Source of the DNA: Neelides folsomi
Lineage: Eukaryota > Arthropoda > Collembola > Neelipleona > Neelidae
DNA length: 23,297 nt
Assembly (NCBI GenBank): GCA_034687125.1
Contig: JAQGBZ010000646.1
Location: 1 to 23,297, forward strand
Reading direction: 5' to 3'
Every line of letters begins with the position of its first letter. Position 1 is the stretch's first letter. Positions 8,448 through 19,775 of this stretch are shown piece after piece. The translations under genes were made by a program, and so were the position numbers. Below the pieces are notes generated by a model. It saw only the letters and a list, made by a program, of their open reading frames with translations. It was not told where the DNA came from and made no database searches.

Positions 8448-10021
8448 TCAATATAAATTATAATTTGTTTGATGAGTTCCTCCAAGTGACTCTGGAATGA
8501 GGTGTTTTGGAATTGCGTCATAAAGCGGATCTTTCCAATTTTGAAAACGAGAGAGAATTGAGAAAGAGTCAATTGTTTTTTGATTCAGCATTCGAGTAAT
8601 TATATTCCAAACAGATCGGAAGGAAGCTGAAGCTATATTTAAAAGAAAAAAGTCAATGTTGTAAATTAATTTTTACATTTTTAAAGGGGTTTTAAGCATA
8701 GGTTAGGTTAGGTTAGGTTCATTCCTATTTAAATATTTTACCTCGAGGCGCGAAACAATGAAGGAGACCAAACGGTTGGCATCGATCAAGATATAGCATA
8801 ATTCTTATAATTGTGATGGTCTCTGCGAAAAGTTTTTACATTTATAGTAAGCTTTAATTTTAATAAGTAGATAATATCATATGGCGAACACAATATTTTC
8901 CCTTTAATTTGCAATAATGTTATAATGATATAGTATATCGATTTTACCATATGTACTGATACTGATACATCTAGAGTATACTATGTATTTATATTTATGT
9001 AGTACATAGAGTATTGTATTTACCTTTTGGAGTGGCAATTTGTTCATAATTAAATCCTTTCAGATCAGCAATAAAATAAGACCTTCCTCCAACAAGTGAA
9101 TCATTTCCTGGAGGCGTTGCTTCGAGTTCTGCTATTTTATCAAACATTTGAGCGAATCTTTTCACCACATCATTTGATCCTCGACCACCACCATTAAGAA
9201 CGATCGTTTTAACGTCCCAAATTCCAAGAGGAAAATCAGCAACTAAAACAAGTAAAATAAATATAACATGTTTACATATTATAATTATGAATATTTTATT
9301 CATAAATGTTATGAATTTAACCATAAATGGGTAATCAAAATAAGTAAAAATCCAATCAATCACCTGTAACTCCTTCTGGAGTTATCCCAATAATCTCATA
9401 AGGAAGTGCTTTTTTAATTGTTTCAGAGGGCTCCCAAGTTGGTAAATCGTGAAAATCATATTTTGTCAACCATTTTTCACACTATTATTAAAAATTAAAA
9501 TGCTTTCGATTAAAATTTAAATGACATTTAAAATAAAAATATTTTGTATATCCAATAATAAATATCGAAAAATTAATGGTTTAAATACAGTTCTAAATTT
9601 TGCTTCAGCTTCTTGTGTATCATTGTCGTAAACTAAAAAACAAATCCCAATATTTATTCTAACAGACCTCCAATCCACAATTGTATTCAATTACATAATA
9701 TTCCTCAATTAATATTTAATTACATTTAATCCATCGGCTAAGATGCATGTCGCTAAACCTGTGTGGAGAATCGGGTCGTAATTCTTGAATGTCAGCCAGA
9801 CTGTTTCTCAACTATTTAAAAATTCAAACCATTCAAAAAAGTTTTAAAAAATATAAAAATCACAATAAAATTTATATAATATATTGCGTACAAATTAAAA
9901 ATTTAAAACTTACTAGCGCAATTTCACGTACTTCTTCTAAAGAGAGACTTTGCTGAGCACATGCAGAAAATAGAGATAGAGAGAATACAGAAATAAACAA
10001 TAAAATATTACAATTCATCAT
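8448..10021 (-). CDS. Secreted CRAL-TRIO/SEC14-like lipid-binding protein, paralogue A
   Basis: Seven exons on the minus strand: 9914-10021, 9724-9811, 9589-9632, 9364-9481, 9024-9242, 8742-8822 and 8448-8632. All junctions keep phase and total 843 nt, giving 280 aa. Residues 1-22 (MMNCNILLF...) are a clear signal peptide. The body resembles SEC14/CRAL-TRIO proteins, which carry small hydrophobic lipids such as tocopherol, retinoids or phosphoinositides: an N-terminal helical part with WEPSETIKKALPYEI, a middle GGRSYFIADLKGF, the DRCQPFG segment, and a C-terminal VWNIITRMLN...GGT. Most family members are cytosolic, so the signal peptide is unusual. The tandem paralogue B has the same exon plan. 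The first ATG at 10021 is followed at once by a second one, and either could be used. It converges with the methyltransferase gene. Ligand unknown. Confidence 0.82.
8700..8719. repeat. Interstitial telomere-type repeat (TTAGG/AGGTT)
   Basis: Four perfect AGGTT units, a permutation of TTAGG, the common arthropod telomere repeat. They lie in the last intron of CRAL-TRIO gene A, between exons 6 and 7. Confidence 0.8.
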
Positions 10022-11224
10022 GTCAATAATTATTTAATTCCAATATTTTTAATTGGTTATTAATTGTAAAACTGAAGAAGGAACTTATTAATTGAAAAAT
10101 TTATGTAACTTGCGTTCATTGAACATGAAAACGAAATGAATGAATTGCAGAGAGTTTGAAATATTGTCCACCAATAGCCTTTTGTGACCTGTGAGTGAAA
10201 GGAGCGTAAAAAGGAAATTTCTTCCTTATTTAATAAAGTGCATTGAAACTTACGATTTGTAAGTGAACAAGTTTTTCCTTCTACACTATTAAACTATATA
10301 AACCAGGTAGTCTTTTTGATAATTGGGACGAGTACAATTACTTTCATATTTATAATTGAAGGAACATGTTTTATTCCATACAAACCATATGATCTTTCAC
10401 TGTTACAGAGATCAGAGAGATGACTTTTAGATAGACAACCGACATGTAAAATATGAATAATAAAAATGCATCGTATGTTTCACTATTATCATTAATAACT
10501 TCCTATGGTACCTTCATTCTAAAAAATGTAACAACATTAGATTGAATAACAGTTACTTATTGTTTAGAGATTGGGAAGTTTGGGGAGCGTAAGATACATA
10601 TTGATTACAGGAATTACAGAATGTAAAGGAATTTATCTTACATAACATAATTTTTCCTTAACATGCTTAAGTTGTCTCGATAATTGCTTTTGATGAGTAA
10701 ATGTAAAAGTTCCATTTAATAATTGAATTGAATTAAATAAAATTTTAACAATGTATGCGCATGAATATTTTAATCTTTTGATATAAAGATGTGTTTTGAT
10801 GTTTTACCGAGTACAATGAAAATAATGAGTAAATTGATAACAAATCAAAATTTATTTGAAATAACTAGCTGTTTAGATTTAGAATTGTCCTACTTTGTAA
10901 ATCTAATAGATTTTAAATGAAAGCTGAACTTACTGATACTTTTAAGTAATAATGTCTTGAGTCTCTTGAGACGATGAACATCTTATACCCCTATATGAAT
11001 ATATGTATATCTGAACTGAAAGTATTTCTAAAGAATTTTATTTTGTAACATTTTCAAGGATTGAAAAACAAAAGTATTAAAAATTACTTATCGTTAATAA
11101 AGTTTTCTGAAGAGGCTTTTGATTAAAAACAAATTGTCTAATTTCTAAAAAATATTTTTGTATTAACAATAATTAACTACAAATTAATACTTTTAATTGA
11201 ATCCTCAAAATGTAAGAACCCACT
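10022..11224. other. Intergenic region between the two CRAL-TRIO genes
   Basis: Upstream region of gene A and downstream region of gene B. AT-rich, no coding frames or RNA genes recognised. Regulatory sequence for gene A must lie here, but I cannot point to a specific site. Confidence 0.55.
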
Positions 11225-13155
11225 TTAGTATTTATTATAATTTGGCACGTGGGTTCCACCCAAGTAATCAGGAACGAGATGTTTGGGAACAGCGTCGAAA
11301 AGAGGTTGCCTCCAGTTTTGGAATCGAGCAATAATGGAAATCGTACCAACTTGCTTGGGGTTCAATACCCGAGTGATTATTGATCGCCAGATGATTCTGA
11401 ACGGAATTGGTGCTACAATTGAAATTAAATTAAATTAAAATGGTAAAAGTTTCTTTATAGAATTTTTAGTATTAAAAGTATTTTTAAAGAATGTTTTACC
11501 TCGAGTCCCATAAAAGTGTTGAAAACCGAGAGGTTGACAACGATTGAAGTAAGTAGACATTCTCACAATAGTTGCAACAGCTAATAAATTTAATAAAGGT
11601 TAATTAATTTATTTGAATTAATTGACTTGATTAAACTTAATTTCTAAATTGGTGCTAACATTCTGGAATCTAAGTTTATTTTAAGTTAAGTTTAATTTAA
11701 ATACATAATTACCTTTAATGCTCGTAAGTTGTCCATAACTGAATCCTCTCATATCTCCAATAAAGTATGCTCGACCGACTGCATTTTCTCCAGATCGTTC
11801 TTCTTCATATTCAGCAAGTTTTGCAAAAACTTGAGCAAATCTTCTTACCACATCCGTTGAACCTCTCAATCCCCTTCTTGCTATTTTTCTAATGTCCCAT
11901 TTTCCAAAGGGAAAGTCAACAACTAAAATTCAAAGGTTTTTTATAATTGATGAGTTAATTTGGTAAATTAATGATTTATAATTCCTTGAAATTATTTGAA
12001 GTATCAATTAGATTGAAAAATTGGCAAGCATCTAATATTTAACGTTAGTTATTGTATCGATCATATTACACTTTTATTGCAACCTTGAAAGGTTGATTCA
12101 GATAAAAAGAAGGCAGTCAAGATTTGTAGATATGATTAAATGATAGACATTTGGTCCATTTCAAGTGTACATTAAAATGAGATTTTTTTCTAATTTTTCT
12201 GCATAATTACAATCTTATTGGCTAATAATCTTTTGATATATGATTTATTTTTTAAAAACCCTCTTTTTCCACAATCTTTTAACAATCTTTGAATTCACAT
12301 TTGAAACTCCCAAACCTGTTATTAGTTTCTACAGTATAAACAAAAAATGTTTATTCTTGTAATGCATGTTAATTTTTAATACTTTCATATCTCATTAGAT
12401 ATTTCCTATTCGAAAGTGGATAAATAAACATGCAAACAATGGAGAGTGTGTAAGAGTAAGTTTTTCTATAATAAATCTTCCTAGTTGGATATTGGGAATA
12501 GTCCTTATATAAAGTAATAAATTAGTAATAAATTTTCATAATGGCTAACCTGGAATTCCTTCACTCGTTTTTCCAATAATTTCAAAAGGAAGGGCTTTTT
12601 TAATTTCGTCTGAAGGCTCCCAGTTTGCCACATCTTGAAATTTATTTTGGGTAAGCCAAGATTCGCACTTTAATTCACAAATAAAATAAAACCAATGCCA
12701 TACATTAAACAGATATTACTGTAGGTAGTTACTAATACATCTACAAAATTATTTTGTAGCTTACCGTTCGGAATTTCTGTTCAGCCTTTTGCATATCATT
12801 GTCGTAATCTAAATTAAAAGTAATGAGAGATAATTATAATACTTCTCTTGTGATCAAATTAATGTAGGATTATTTGTTAAATTATCTTACATTTGAGCCA
12901 TTGACTGAGATGAGCATCATTGAATCTTAAATTACTTGACCCAGAACGTGAAAATGGTAAATCCGATAGTCGGCTTCTTAACTAACAAGATTAAAGAAAT
13001 TAATAATGAAAAAAGGAAATATATATAATATCAATTTTGGACTTTTCAAAATATAAATTACTCACTGATGCGACGTCTTGTTTTTGCGATAAAGAAAGTT
13101 GAGCGTCTAAGGAAGTGACGCCTAAAAGTAATAAAGATAGATAAAGTAGGGCCAT
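11225..13155 (-). CDS. Secreted CRAL-TRIO/SEC14-like lipid-binding protein, paralogue B
   Basis: Seven exons on the minus strand: 13066-13155, 12891-12981, 12765-12808, 12550-12667, 11713-11922, 11500-11580 and 11225-11412. Phases agree throughout and the coding length is 822 nt, giving 273 aa. Exons 3, 4 and 6 have exactly the same lengths (44, 118 and 81 nt) as in paralogue A, which supports both models. The signal peptide is MALLYLSLLLLGVTSLDA. Shared blocks include YDNDMQKAEQKFRT, WEPSDEIKKALPFEIIG, GRAYFIGDMRGFSYGQL, NRCQPLGF and RFQNWRQPLFDAVPKHL followed by GGTH. CRAL-TRIO proteins bind and move hydrophobic ligands; a secreted form would act in haemolymph, cuticle, gut or a gland secretion. 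The sequence has diverged clearly from A, so the duplication is not recent. Intron 4 (11923-12549) is the longest. Ligand unknown. Confidence 0.82.
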
Positions 13156-14756
13156 TTTTATTTTATTTTTGACTTATTTAATAAAGTAGAGCAGAATGCT
13201 CAAGAGCTAGGGCAGTTCTGATCATGGATGAAAATTAATATGGTACTTTTATGTTTCACCTCAAAGTCAGCCCCTATTTAAAATAAAAGTATTAGGGTTT
13301 ATATGTATAATCCAACTTGTTCTTGTTCGAGTAGAAGTAATTGTTCACATTAACAAAATACCATGGTTGTTCACATGTACATATTATGCACATGTAGATA
13401 TGGAAAAGTTACATTGAATAATCTTCCTAGTCTTTGCAAAGTGGAGTGAGCAAGTTTTTATATCTTTATAAATATAAGCAAGGTAGTCTTCTTTTTAAAA
13501 TTGATTACAAATTGCTTTCGAATTTATTCATAAAATGTTAAGTGTTAGACCTACCAGACGCCGGCATCGTTATTGAAGTTTCAAAGTAAGATGGTTGCAG
13601 CATGATTTGGAATTTATTTTACTATCGTAATATCGTTACTTAACATAAATCCCATTGCCCATTTTATTGGAAAAAACATTTATAAAATATGCTCAAGAAG
13701 TATTTTAATAACATTTACATTACTTATGCATTCATGGAAAGACAATTTATTGACATTGAGTATATGAGTATACTAGTATACTAATTGTATATTTCTTGTT
13801 ATTATAAAATATTAATTTTTATACAAATGTACATTTTAATCGTGTGTATTTCAATCTAAAGAGGAATTATGGTTTTTTGCTTACACTTGATATTAATAAT
13901 TTTCACCTTACTAAAAACTTACCATTAGATCCAATTGGTCTAAAAATGTAATTTTACATATTGCATTGTGAAAGCGAAAGTTGAAATCTAGCTATAATTA
14001 CATACTTTGTACTTATTATATTATAATTAAACAATAATATTTTATACAGTTTTTTAATGCGTATTTGATTATATGTATGTTTTTCATTTCAAATATGGTA
14101 AGTAAATGAACCATAAAAATTACTTAAATCTGCACAAAAATTCACAATGCATAACTTTTCGGAATCATACACTTTGTATTTTTTCTTGAATAAAAGACTA
14201 AAAAAACTCTAACGTGATTTGAATTATTAATTAAATTATGCATAAAAGTATTATATGTACGCATACACACACAAACACCTAGTAAAGTATATTAGTTTCC
14301 TACAAACGTCATGCAATTATGATATAACCTTTTAACTCCAAGCTTTTTAACTCTAATATTTAAAGAAAGTTGTAAAGTATTAGTACATGTGGCATTCGTA
14401 TTTAACATTAATTGTTTAGCCATGAGGTTTAAGATGAATTATGGCTTTGACGTATAATTCAGCAATAATCGAAATCATTTACTAACTTTGACGCTTGACC
14501 TTTGAAAAAATGGATGAATTGAGCTATTAAGTTGGTAAATTAATAAAGTTCAGTGAAGAATATCAATGAATTAATAAAAGTAATAACAAGCTATCTGTCT
14601 TTATAGCATTTGCTTTTCATTTACTAATTAATATTTTCATTTGAGTGATGAGCGTTTTAGATTTTTATATGATCACATGTTTATGTGCTTTGAATTTGGG
14701 TCAAAACTTTCGTTAGTAAAACTAATCGATTAATTTTATTTTCTCCATCATATAGT
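13156..14756. other. Intergenic region, no gene seen
   Basis: AT-rich and closed in all frames. It holds the promoter side of CRAL-TRIO B and the 3' flank of the first gustatory receptor. The last part (about 14600-14756) resembles about 17430-17578, showing that the receptor duplication included 3' flanking DNA. Confidence 0.6.
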
Positions 14757-16481
14757 TCAAATATAACTTAAAGGGGAATTTTCTTCTGCTGTAGATGTAA
14801 ATCCCGATTGGAAAATTACAAATAAATAGGTTAAAATAAGTGAAAAAAGCTGTAAAAATTATTATTTTAAGAATATTAAAATATTACATATTTAAATTAC
14901 AATATCAATTTTTGGCTGACCTTTACTTACAGGAAAAACTCCATGAAGACTATTTTAAAGGATGCAAACCTAATTCTAAATAATGCGATGGTATCCTTTA
15001 ACATAGGGCTCCATGGAATTTTCCGTAAAGTAAAGCTCAGCCAATATTTTAATTGAATTTTAAATTTACCGATCCTAGAAAACTGTAAGTAATTGTAAAA
15101 ACATTTCCACATGAAATCCCAATAGAATTAATTTCCATTTCGTGAATAATCAAATTTACTTCTGAATTTTTAAAATGTGCGTAATTTTCATTCTCCATTA
15201 ACCATTCTTTTAATACGTTCACCTTATATTCAAAATTAAAGCGTTAAAAAAATTGTTTAATTAAATTAACCACCCTACCTTCTTATTTATATCACAAGCC
15301 ATTATAAGATGAATCGTAACGATAAAGATGTAAACCCACGCTACGATTCCAAAAGTTGTTAATACAACAAATGTATCGTAAATTGTTCGAATGTAAAATG
15401 TTAGTGAACCAAGTGTACAAAAAAACACAGAAAAAGCCAATGGTTTATTTAAAGTCTTAAAATCCTTCTTAAGTGTAAGAAATTCTTGGAAAGCCTTTTA
15501 AAAAATGTATAAATTTTAATTTATATAAAATAGAAAACTTATCTATAATCAAAATCCTTACATTCATGCGATTTATAAAACCACTTTTGATCTTTTCTTC
15601 AAAATTCATCATTAAAAGTGAAGCATATTGAGTTCCCACGAAAAATAAACAATCAGCCCATAAGACGACTATCCAACTAATTATGTCTCCCACAATAAGA
15701 ATAATTGAAAATATGTTTCTAAATATGAGATTTTTAGTAAAATAATTCAATTTATGTTGTCGGCTTTTATTGGGAAAAATTCCAATACTAATTTGTGTAT
15801 AGATCATTGAGGAAAGCATTGCAAATGAATATACATATGTAATAATGCTTAAAAAACAGCGTTTCTAGTTGAATAAAAAATGTAAATATATTAGTTATAA
15901 AATAATTAACAAATCGATAAGTTAATGATAAATATACGTAACATGAAAAAAGTAAAACAAACTTTTGAAATTTTCATCTCAATTCGACAGCTTAAAAATA
16001 TATCTTGAAATGAAATAATGTTTTTAAATCGAAAATTTTCTTGTAATATAAGATACATAACCACAAGGATATCTTTTATAAAATTAAATAAAGCAGATAT
16101 ATTTTGTTCTGAAGTTTGTAAAATTAAGCCAATATCTAAAATAGATTCACCTATATGGACAATGACGAAAAATCTGCAAAATTTGCATAAGATCTGTAAT
16201 TTGAAAAAGTTTAATTAGTGTCAACTTCATATTCGCTTTAGCAATGTTTTTACATAATATGTATCAAATACAAATAATGATAGTATACTCATTGCAAATT
16301 TACGATTACAAAAAATACACCATATTTAATATATAAATTAACAAACCATTTGTAATCTATGCATTTTTGTGATATAAACAAGCTTTTGTTTATCCCATTT
16401 GAAATAAAATGGATTGACAAGAAAGAAAAAAGTTCCATAAATGTAAATTTCAAAAATTCTTAAGCAGTTGATTTGCTTCAT
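14757..16481 (-). CDS. Gustatory receptor, tandem copy 1 (seven-transmembrane chemoreceptor)
   Basis: Six minus-strand exons, 16347-16481, 15963-16193, 15562-15864, 15279-15494, 15070-15222 and 14757-14849, all joined in phase 0, give 1131 nt and 376 aa, a normal arthropod GR size. The protein is strongly hydrophobic, with stretches such as ISWIVVLWADCLFFVGTQYA (exon 3), GIVAWVYIFIVTIHLIMA (exon 4) and IGISCGNVFTITYSFLGS (exon 5). The last exon gives ILTYLFVIFQS, the TYxxxxxQ hallmark of the insect GR/OR superfamily in TM7. GRs are ligand-gated cation channels of sensory neurons. Two introns use the unusual-looking donor GTTTGT, conserved in copy 2. I start at the ATG at 16481, the first ATG shared by both copies; copy 1 stays open further upstream but copy 2 does not support those residues. 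Ligand cannot be inferred. Confidence 0.83.
14913..15043. mobile_element. 131-bp MITE-like foldback in the last intron of receptor copy 1
   Basis: The ends TGGCTGACCTTTACTTAC (left) and, read inward from the right, TGGCTGAGCTTTACTTTAC form terminal inverted repeats of about 30 bp. The matching intron of copy 2 lacks the element: ATCAATTTT runs straight on into TTAATTG there, so that copy serves as an empty-site comparison. It has no coding capacity. Superfamily not assigned; I see no sure target duplication. Confidence 0.75.
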
Positions 16482-16579
16482 ATTTTTAGAGTTTATAATT
16501 TTATTACTGGAAATATGGATTAAAATAAAATTCCATCTTGGTATGTATACACTAACTAGGTATGATAAGTGTACATACC

Positions 16580-17000
16580 TACTCCCTGAGTGCACAAGGG
16601 AATAGAAAATCTTGGTTTGTGCTCCCTCTCCTTTTATATTTATTTTCCATTATATTATATTTTTAACAATAAGAAAGTTAAACACTTAAATTATATATTA
16701 CTTTAATATTAGTAAAATATACCAATTTAATGAACAGTTTTAATATTTAGTTAGTAAATAATGCAATTGCACTGTTAGAGAGATGTGATTCTCACATTGA
16801 AATTATACTAACTATTGTATAGTGAATATTAAAACTGCTCATTAAATTTGTATATTTTACTAATATTTAAGTTATATATTATATAATTCAATTGTTTTAC
16901 ATTCATATTCTTGTTAAAAATATAATATAATTGAAAATAATATAAAGGGAGAAGGGGGCCCAAACCAAGATTTCCTATTCTCTTGTGAACTCAGGGAGTA
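16580..17000. mobile_element. 421-bp long-palindrome foldback element upstream of receptor copy 1
   Basis: The two arms, each about 200 bp, are imperfect reverse complements across nearly the whole length. The outer ends are CTCCCTGAGTGCACAAG and its partner ending CTTGTGAACTCAGGGAG; the inner ends meet around 16790. The ends are flanked by TA on both sides, as in Tc1/mariner-type MITEs. No coding capacity. It begins about 100 bp upstream of the copy 1 start codon and is absent from the corresponding place upstream of copy 2. Confidence 0.8.
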
Positions 17001-17578
17001 TATCCTAAACATAAGTGTATAATGGTAAAGTACCAAGGTAAGTACTACGTATTTACATTGATCCTTAAATTTTTACATTTAGACTATCAAACTATTAATC
17101 CATTTACCACGGTACTAAAATAGATTTACAATTATCAAAAGTCTTTTAGCAAATTACATAAATATCAATATTTGTATTTCTAGAATAGAGGTCTAAAATT
17201 TAAAAGATGTATAGGTACACATTCTAAATTATTAAACTACAATTTAATAATTAATCTACCCTAATTACCAATTACGACCAAGGGTTTTGACATTATTATG
17301 CACATATGGTAAAATATGAGTATTATTACATTATTAGCAGGAAACTTTTATTGTATTTCTAATAAAAACTCCTTTATTATAACTTTATAGAATAAAATAT
17401 AATTTAAAAGCAAAATATCCGTCTTTATAACATTTCTTTTCAATTACAAATTAATGTTTCATATGAGTGATGAACATAAAAGAATTTTATACGAATATAC
17501 AAGTGTGCTTTGAATTTAGGTCAAAACTTTCATTTGTAAAAATTCATCAATTAAATTGGTTTTCTACACCATTCAAAA
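17001..17578. other. Spacer between receptor copies
   Basis: AT-rich, no coding frame recognised. The right part (about 17430-17578) is homologous to the 3' flank of receptor copy 1. Confidence 0.55.
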
Positions 17579-19449
17579 TTAATTTAAAGGAGATTTTTCT
17601 TTTGCTGAAGTTGTAAATTCAGATTGAAAAATTACAAATGAGTACGTTAAAATAAGTGAAAAAAGCTAAAAAAATTTTTATTATTTTAAAAATATCTGAA
17701 TTATTATTGTGTATACTTACTCGATCGTCGTTTAAGCCCATGATATCCCGCGTTTTAGACAGCATTTAGATTCTAAAGATTCTAAATGCTGTTATAAAAC
17801 GGGATATCAAGAACTTAAACGACTTGAGCTTGAGAGTATATACATATGTATATGTATTAAAATTACAGTATCAATTTTTTTAATTGGATTTTTAATATAA
17901 ATTTACCGATCCTAGAAAACTGTAAGTAATTGTAAAAATATTCCCACATGAAATCCCAATAGAATTAATTTCTATTTCATGAATAATCAAATTTACTTCT
18001 GAATTTTTAAAATGTGTGTAATTTTCATTCTCCAGTAGCCATTCTTTTAATATGTTCACCTGAAATTAAAAATTAAAAAATTAAAAAGATATTAAAGTAA
18101 CCAGGACAGCTGTCTGTCCAAATTAACATTTTATTGTTTATTTATGTATTTAAATATCTCAATAATTACCACCCTACATTCTTATTTATATCAGAAGCCA
18201 TTATAAGATGAATCGTAACGATTAGGATATAAACCCATGATACGATTTCAAAAGTTGTTAAAATAACAAATGTTTCATAAATTGTTCGAATGTAAAATGT
18301 TAGCGAACCAAATGTAGAAAAAAATACAGAAAGAGCCAAGGGTTTATTTAAATTCTTAAAATCCTTCTTAAGTGTAAGAAATTCTTGAAATACCTTTAAG
18401 AAAAAAAGTTTTAAGTTTAATTTAGATAATGAAACGATATAAATTATTAAGTATTTAATTGAGTATTTAAACATTATATTTTGCAAAAAAATAATCAATT
18501 ACATCAATTATTGAATAGTCCAAATCCTTACATTCAGGCGATTTATAAAACCACTTTTGATCTTTTCTTCAAAATTCATCATTAAAAGTGAAGCATATTG
18601 AGTTCCCACGAAAAATAAACAATCAGCCCATAAGACGACTATCCAACTAATTATGTCTCCCACAATAAGAATAATTGAAAATATGTTTCTAAATATGAGA
18701 TTTTTAGTAAAATAATTCAATTTATGTTGTCGGCTTTTATTGGGAAAAATTCCAATACTAATTTGTGTATAGATTATTGAGGAAAGTATTGCAAATGAAT
18801 ATACATATGTAATAATGCTTAAAAAACAGCGTTTCTAGTTGAATAAAAATGTAAATAATTATATTAGTTATGAAATAATCAAATCGATAAGTTAATGATA
18901 AATATACGTAACATGAAAAAAGTAAAACAAACTTTCGAGATTTTCATTTCAATTCGACAATTTAAAAATATATCTTGAAACGAAACAATGTTTTTAAATC
19001 GAATATATTCTTGTAATATAAGATACATAACCACAAGGCTATCTTTCATAAAATTAAATAAAGTAGACATATTTTGTTCTGAAGTTTGTAAAATTAACCC
19101 AATATCAAAAATAGACTCGCCTATATGAACAATGACAAAAAATCTGCAAAATTTGCATAAGATCTGTAATTTGGGGAAGCTTATTTAGTGTTTATTTAGC
19201 GTCAACTTCATATGACTAACATATATAATAAATGTATTTTAAAAAAGTACCATATAATATTACATATTGTTAGCATATTTACGAACTTTATAAATAATAT
19301 ATAAATTAACAAACCGTTTGTAATCTATGCATTTTTGTGATATAAACAAGTTTTTGTTTATCCCATTTGAAATAAAATGGATTGACAAGAAAGAAAAAAG
19401 TTCCATAAATGTAAATTTCAAAAATTCTTAAGCAGTTGATTTGCTTCAT
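17579..19449 (-). CDS. Gustatory receptor, tandem copy 2
   Basis: Same six-exon model as copy 1: 19315-19449, 18933-19163, 18532-18834, 18178-18393, 17907-18059 and 17579-17665. The first five exon lengths (135, 231, 303, 216, 153) are identical to copy 1; the last is two codons shorter (87 against 93 nt), giving 374 aa. No stop or frameshift was found, and all splice sites are kept, including the two GTTTGT donors. The TM7 signature is TYSFVIFQS. Amino-acid differences from copy 1 are spread through exons 2, 4, 5 and 6, but exon 3 is almost unchanged. The two genes are head to tail about 1.1 kb apart and probably arose by local duplication, as is usual in arthropod chemoreceptor clusters. 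They may respond to similar ligands. Confidence 0.83.
17727..17823. repeat. 97-bp near-perfect hairpin in the last intron of receptor copy 2
   Basis: GTCGTTTAAG at 17727-17736 pairs with CTTAAACGAC at 17814-17823, and the pairing continues inward through GATATCCCG/CGGGATATC and CAGCATTTAGA/TCTAAATGCTG with a short loop near 17775. It lies in the intron between exons 5 and 6 and has no match in the same intron of copy 1, so it is a probable MITE or foldback insertion. Confidence 0.75.
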
Positions 19450-19775
19450 ATTTTTAGAGTTTATAATATTATTACTGAAAGTATGGAATATGTCCGTACA
19501 TAAATTTCTACATTTAAACTATAAAATTAATTGATCAATTTCCCACCAGTCTAAAATAAATTTCCAATTAATAAAACTCATTTAGAAAATTACACAAATT
19601 CAATAGAAGTACATTGTATTTGCATTTCTAGAGGTCTAATAATAGGTACGAGACAATTTAAAATGAAATACCTAAATGAGATGGTACTCTGAGTTCTTAC
19701 TTAGACAAAAGTTAAAATTACTAATATATCTTATAAATAATATGGTAGAAATTAAATTAGAGTTAAAATAGATTA
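19450..19775. other. Upstream region of receptor copy 2
   Basis: Closest to the start codon it is still alignable to copy 1 for a few dozen bases, then diverges. AT-rich, no gene or clear promoter element recognised. Confidence 0.5.

Noticed and set aside
8255..8572. Minus-strand 105-codon frame over the convergent 3' ends
   Set aside because: The CRAL-TRIO frame of exon 7 is offset from it and carries the conserved residues. This one is a by-product.
13767..13782. Perfect 16-bp palindrome AGTATACTAGTATACT
   Set aside because: Short and AT-rich, expected now and then in this composition, and with no neighbouring gene feature.
16482..16595. Upstream extension of receptor copy 1 to an earlier ATG at 16595
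   Set aside because: The sequence is not conserved upstream of copy 2 and reaches into the edge of the foldback element. The ATG at 16481 is shared by both copies.
18508..18531. Read-through of receptor exon 3 into the following intron
   Set aside because: The open frame continues past the GTAAGG donor by chance. Copy 1 has unrelated sequence there.
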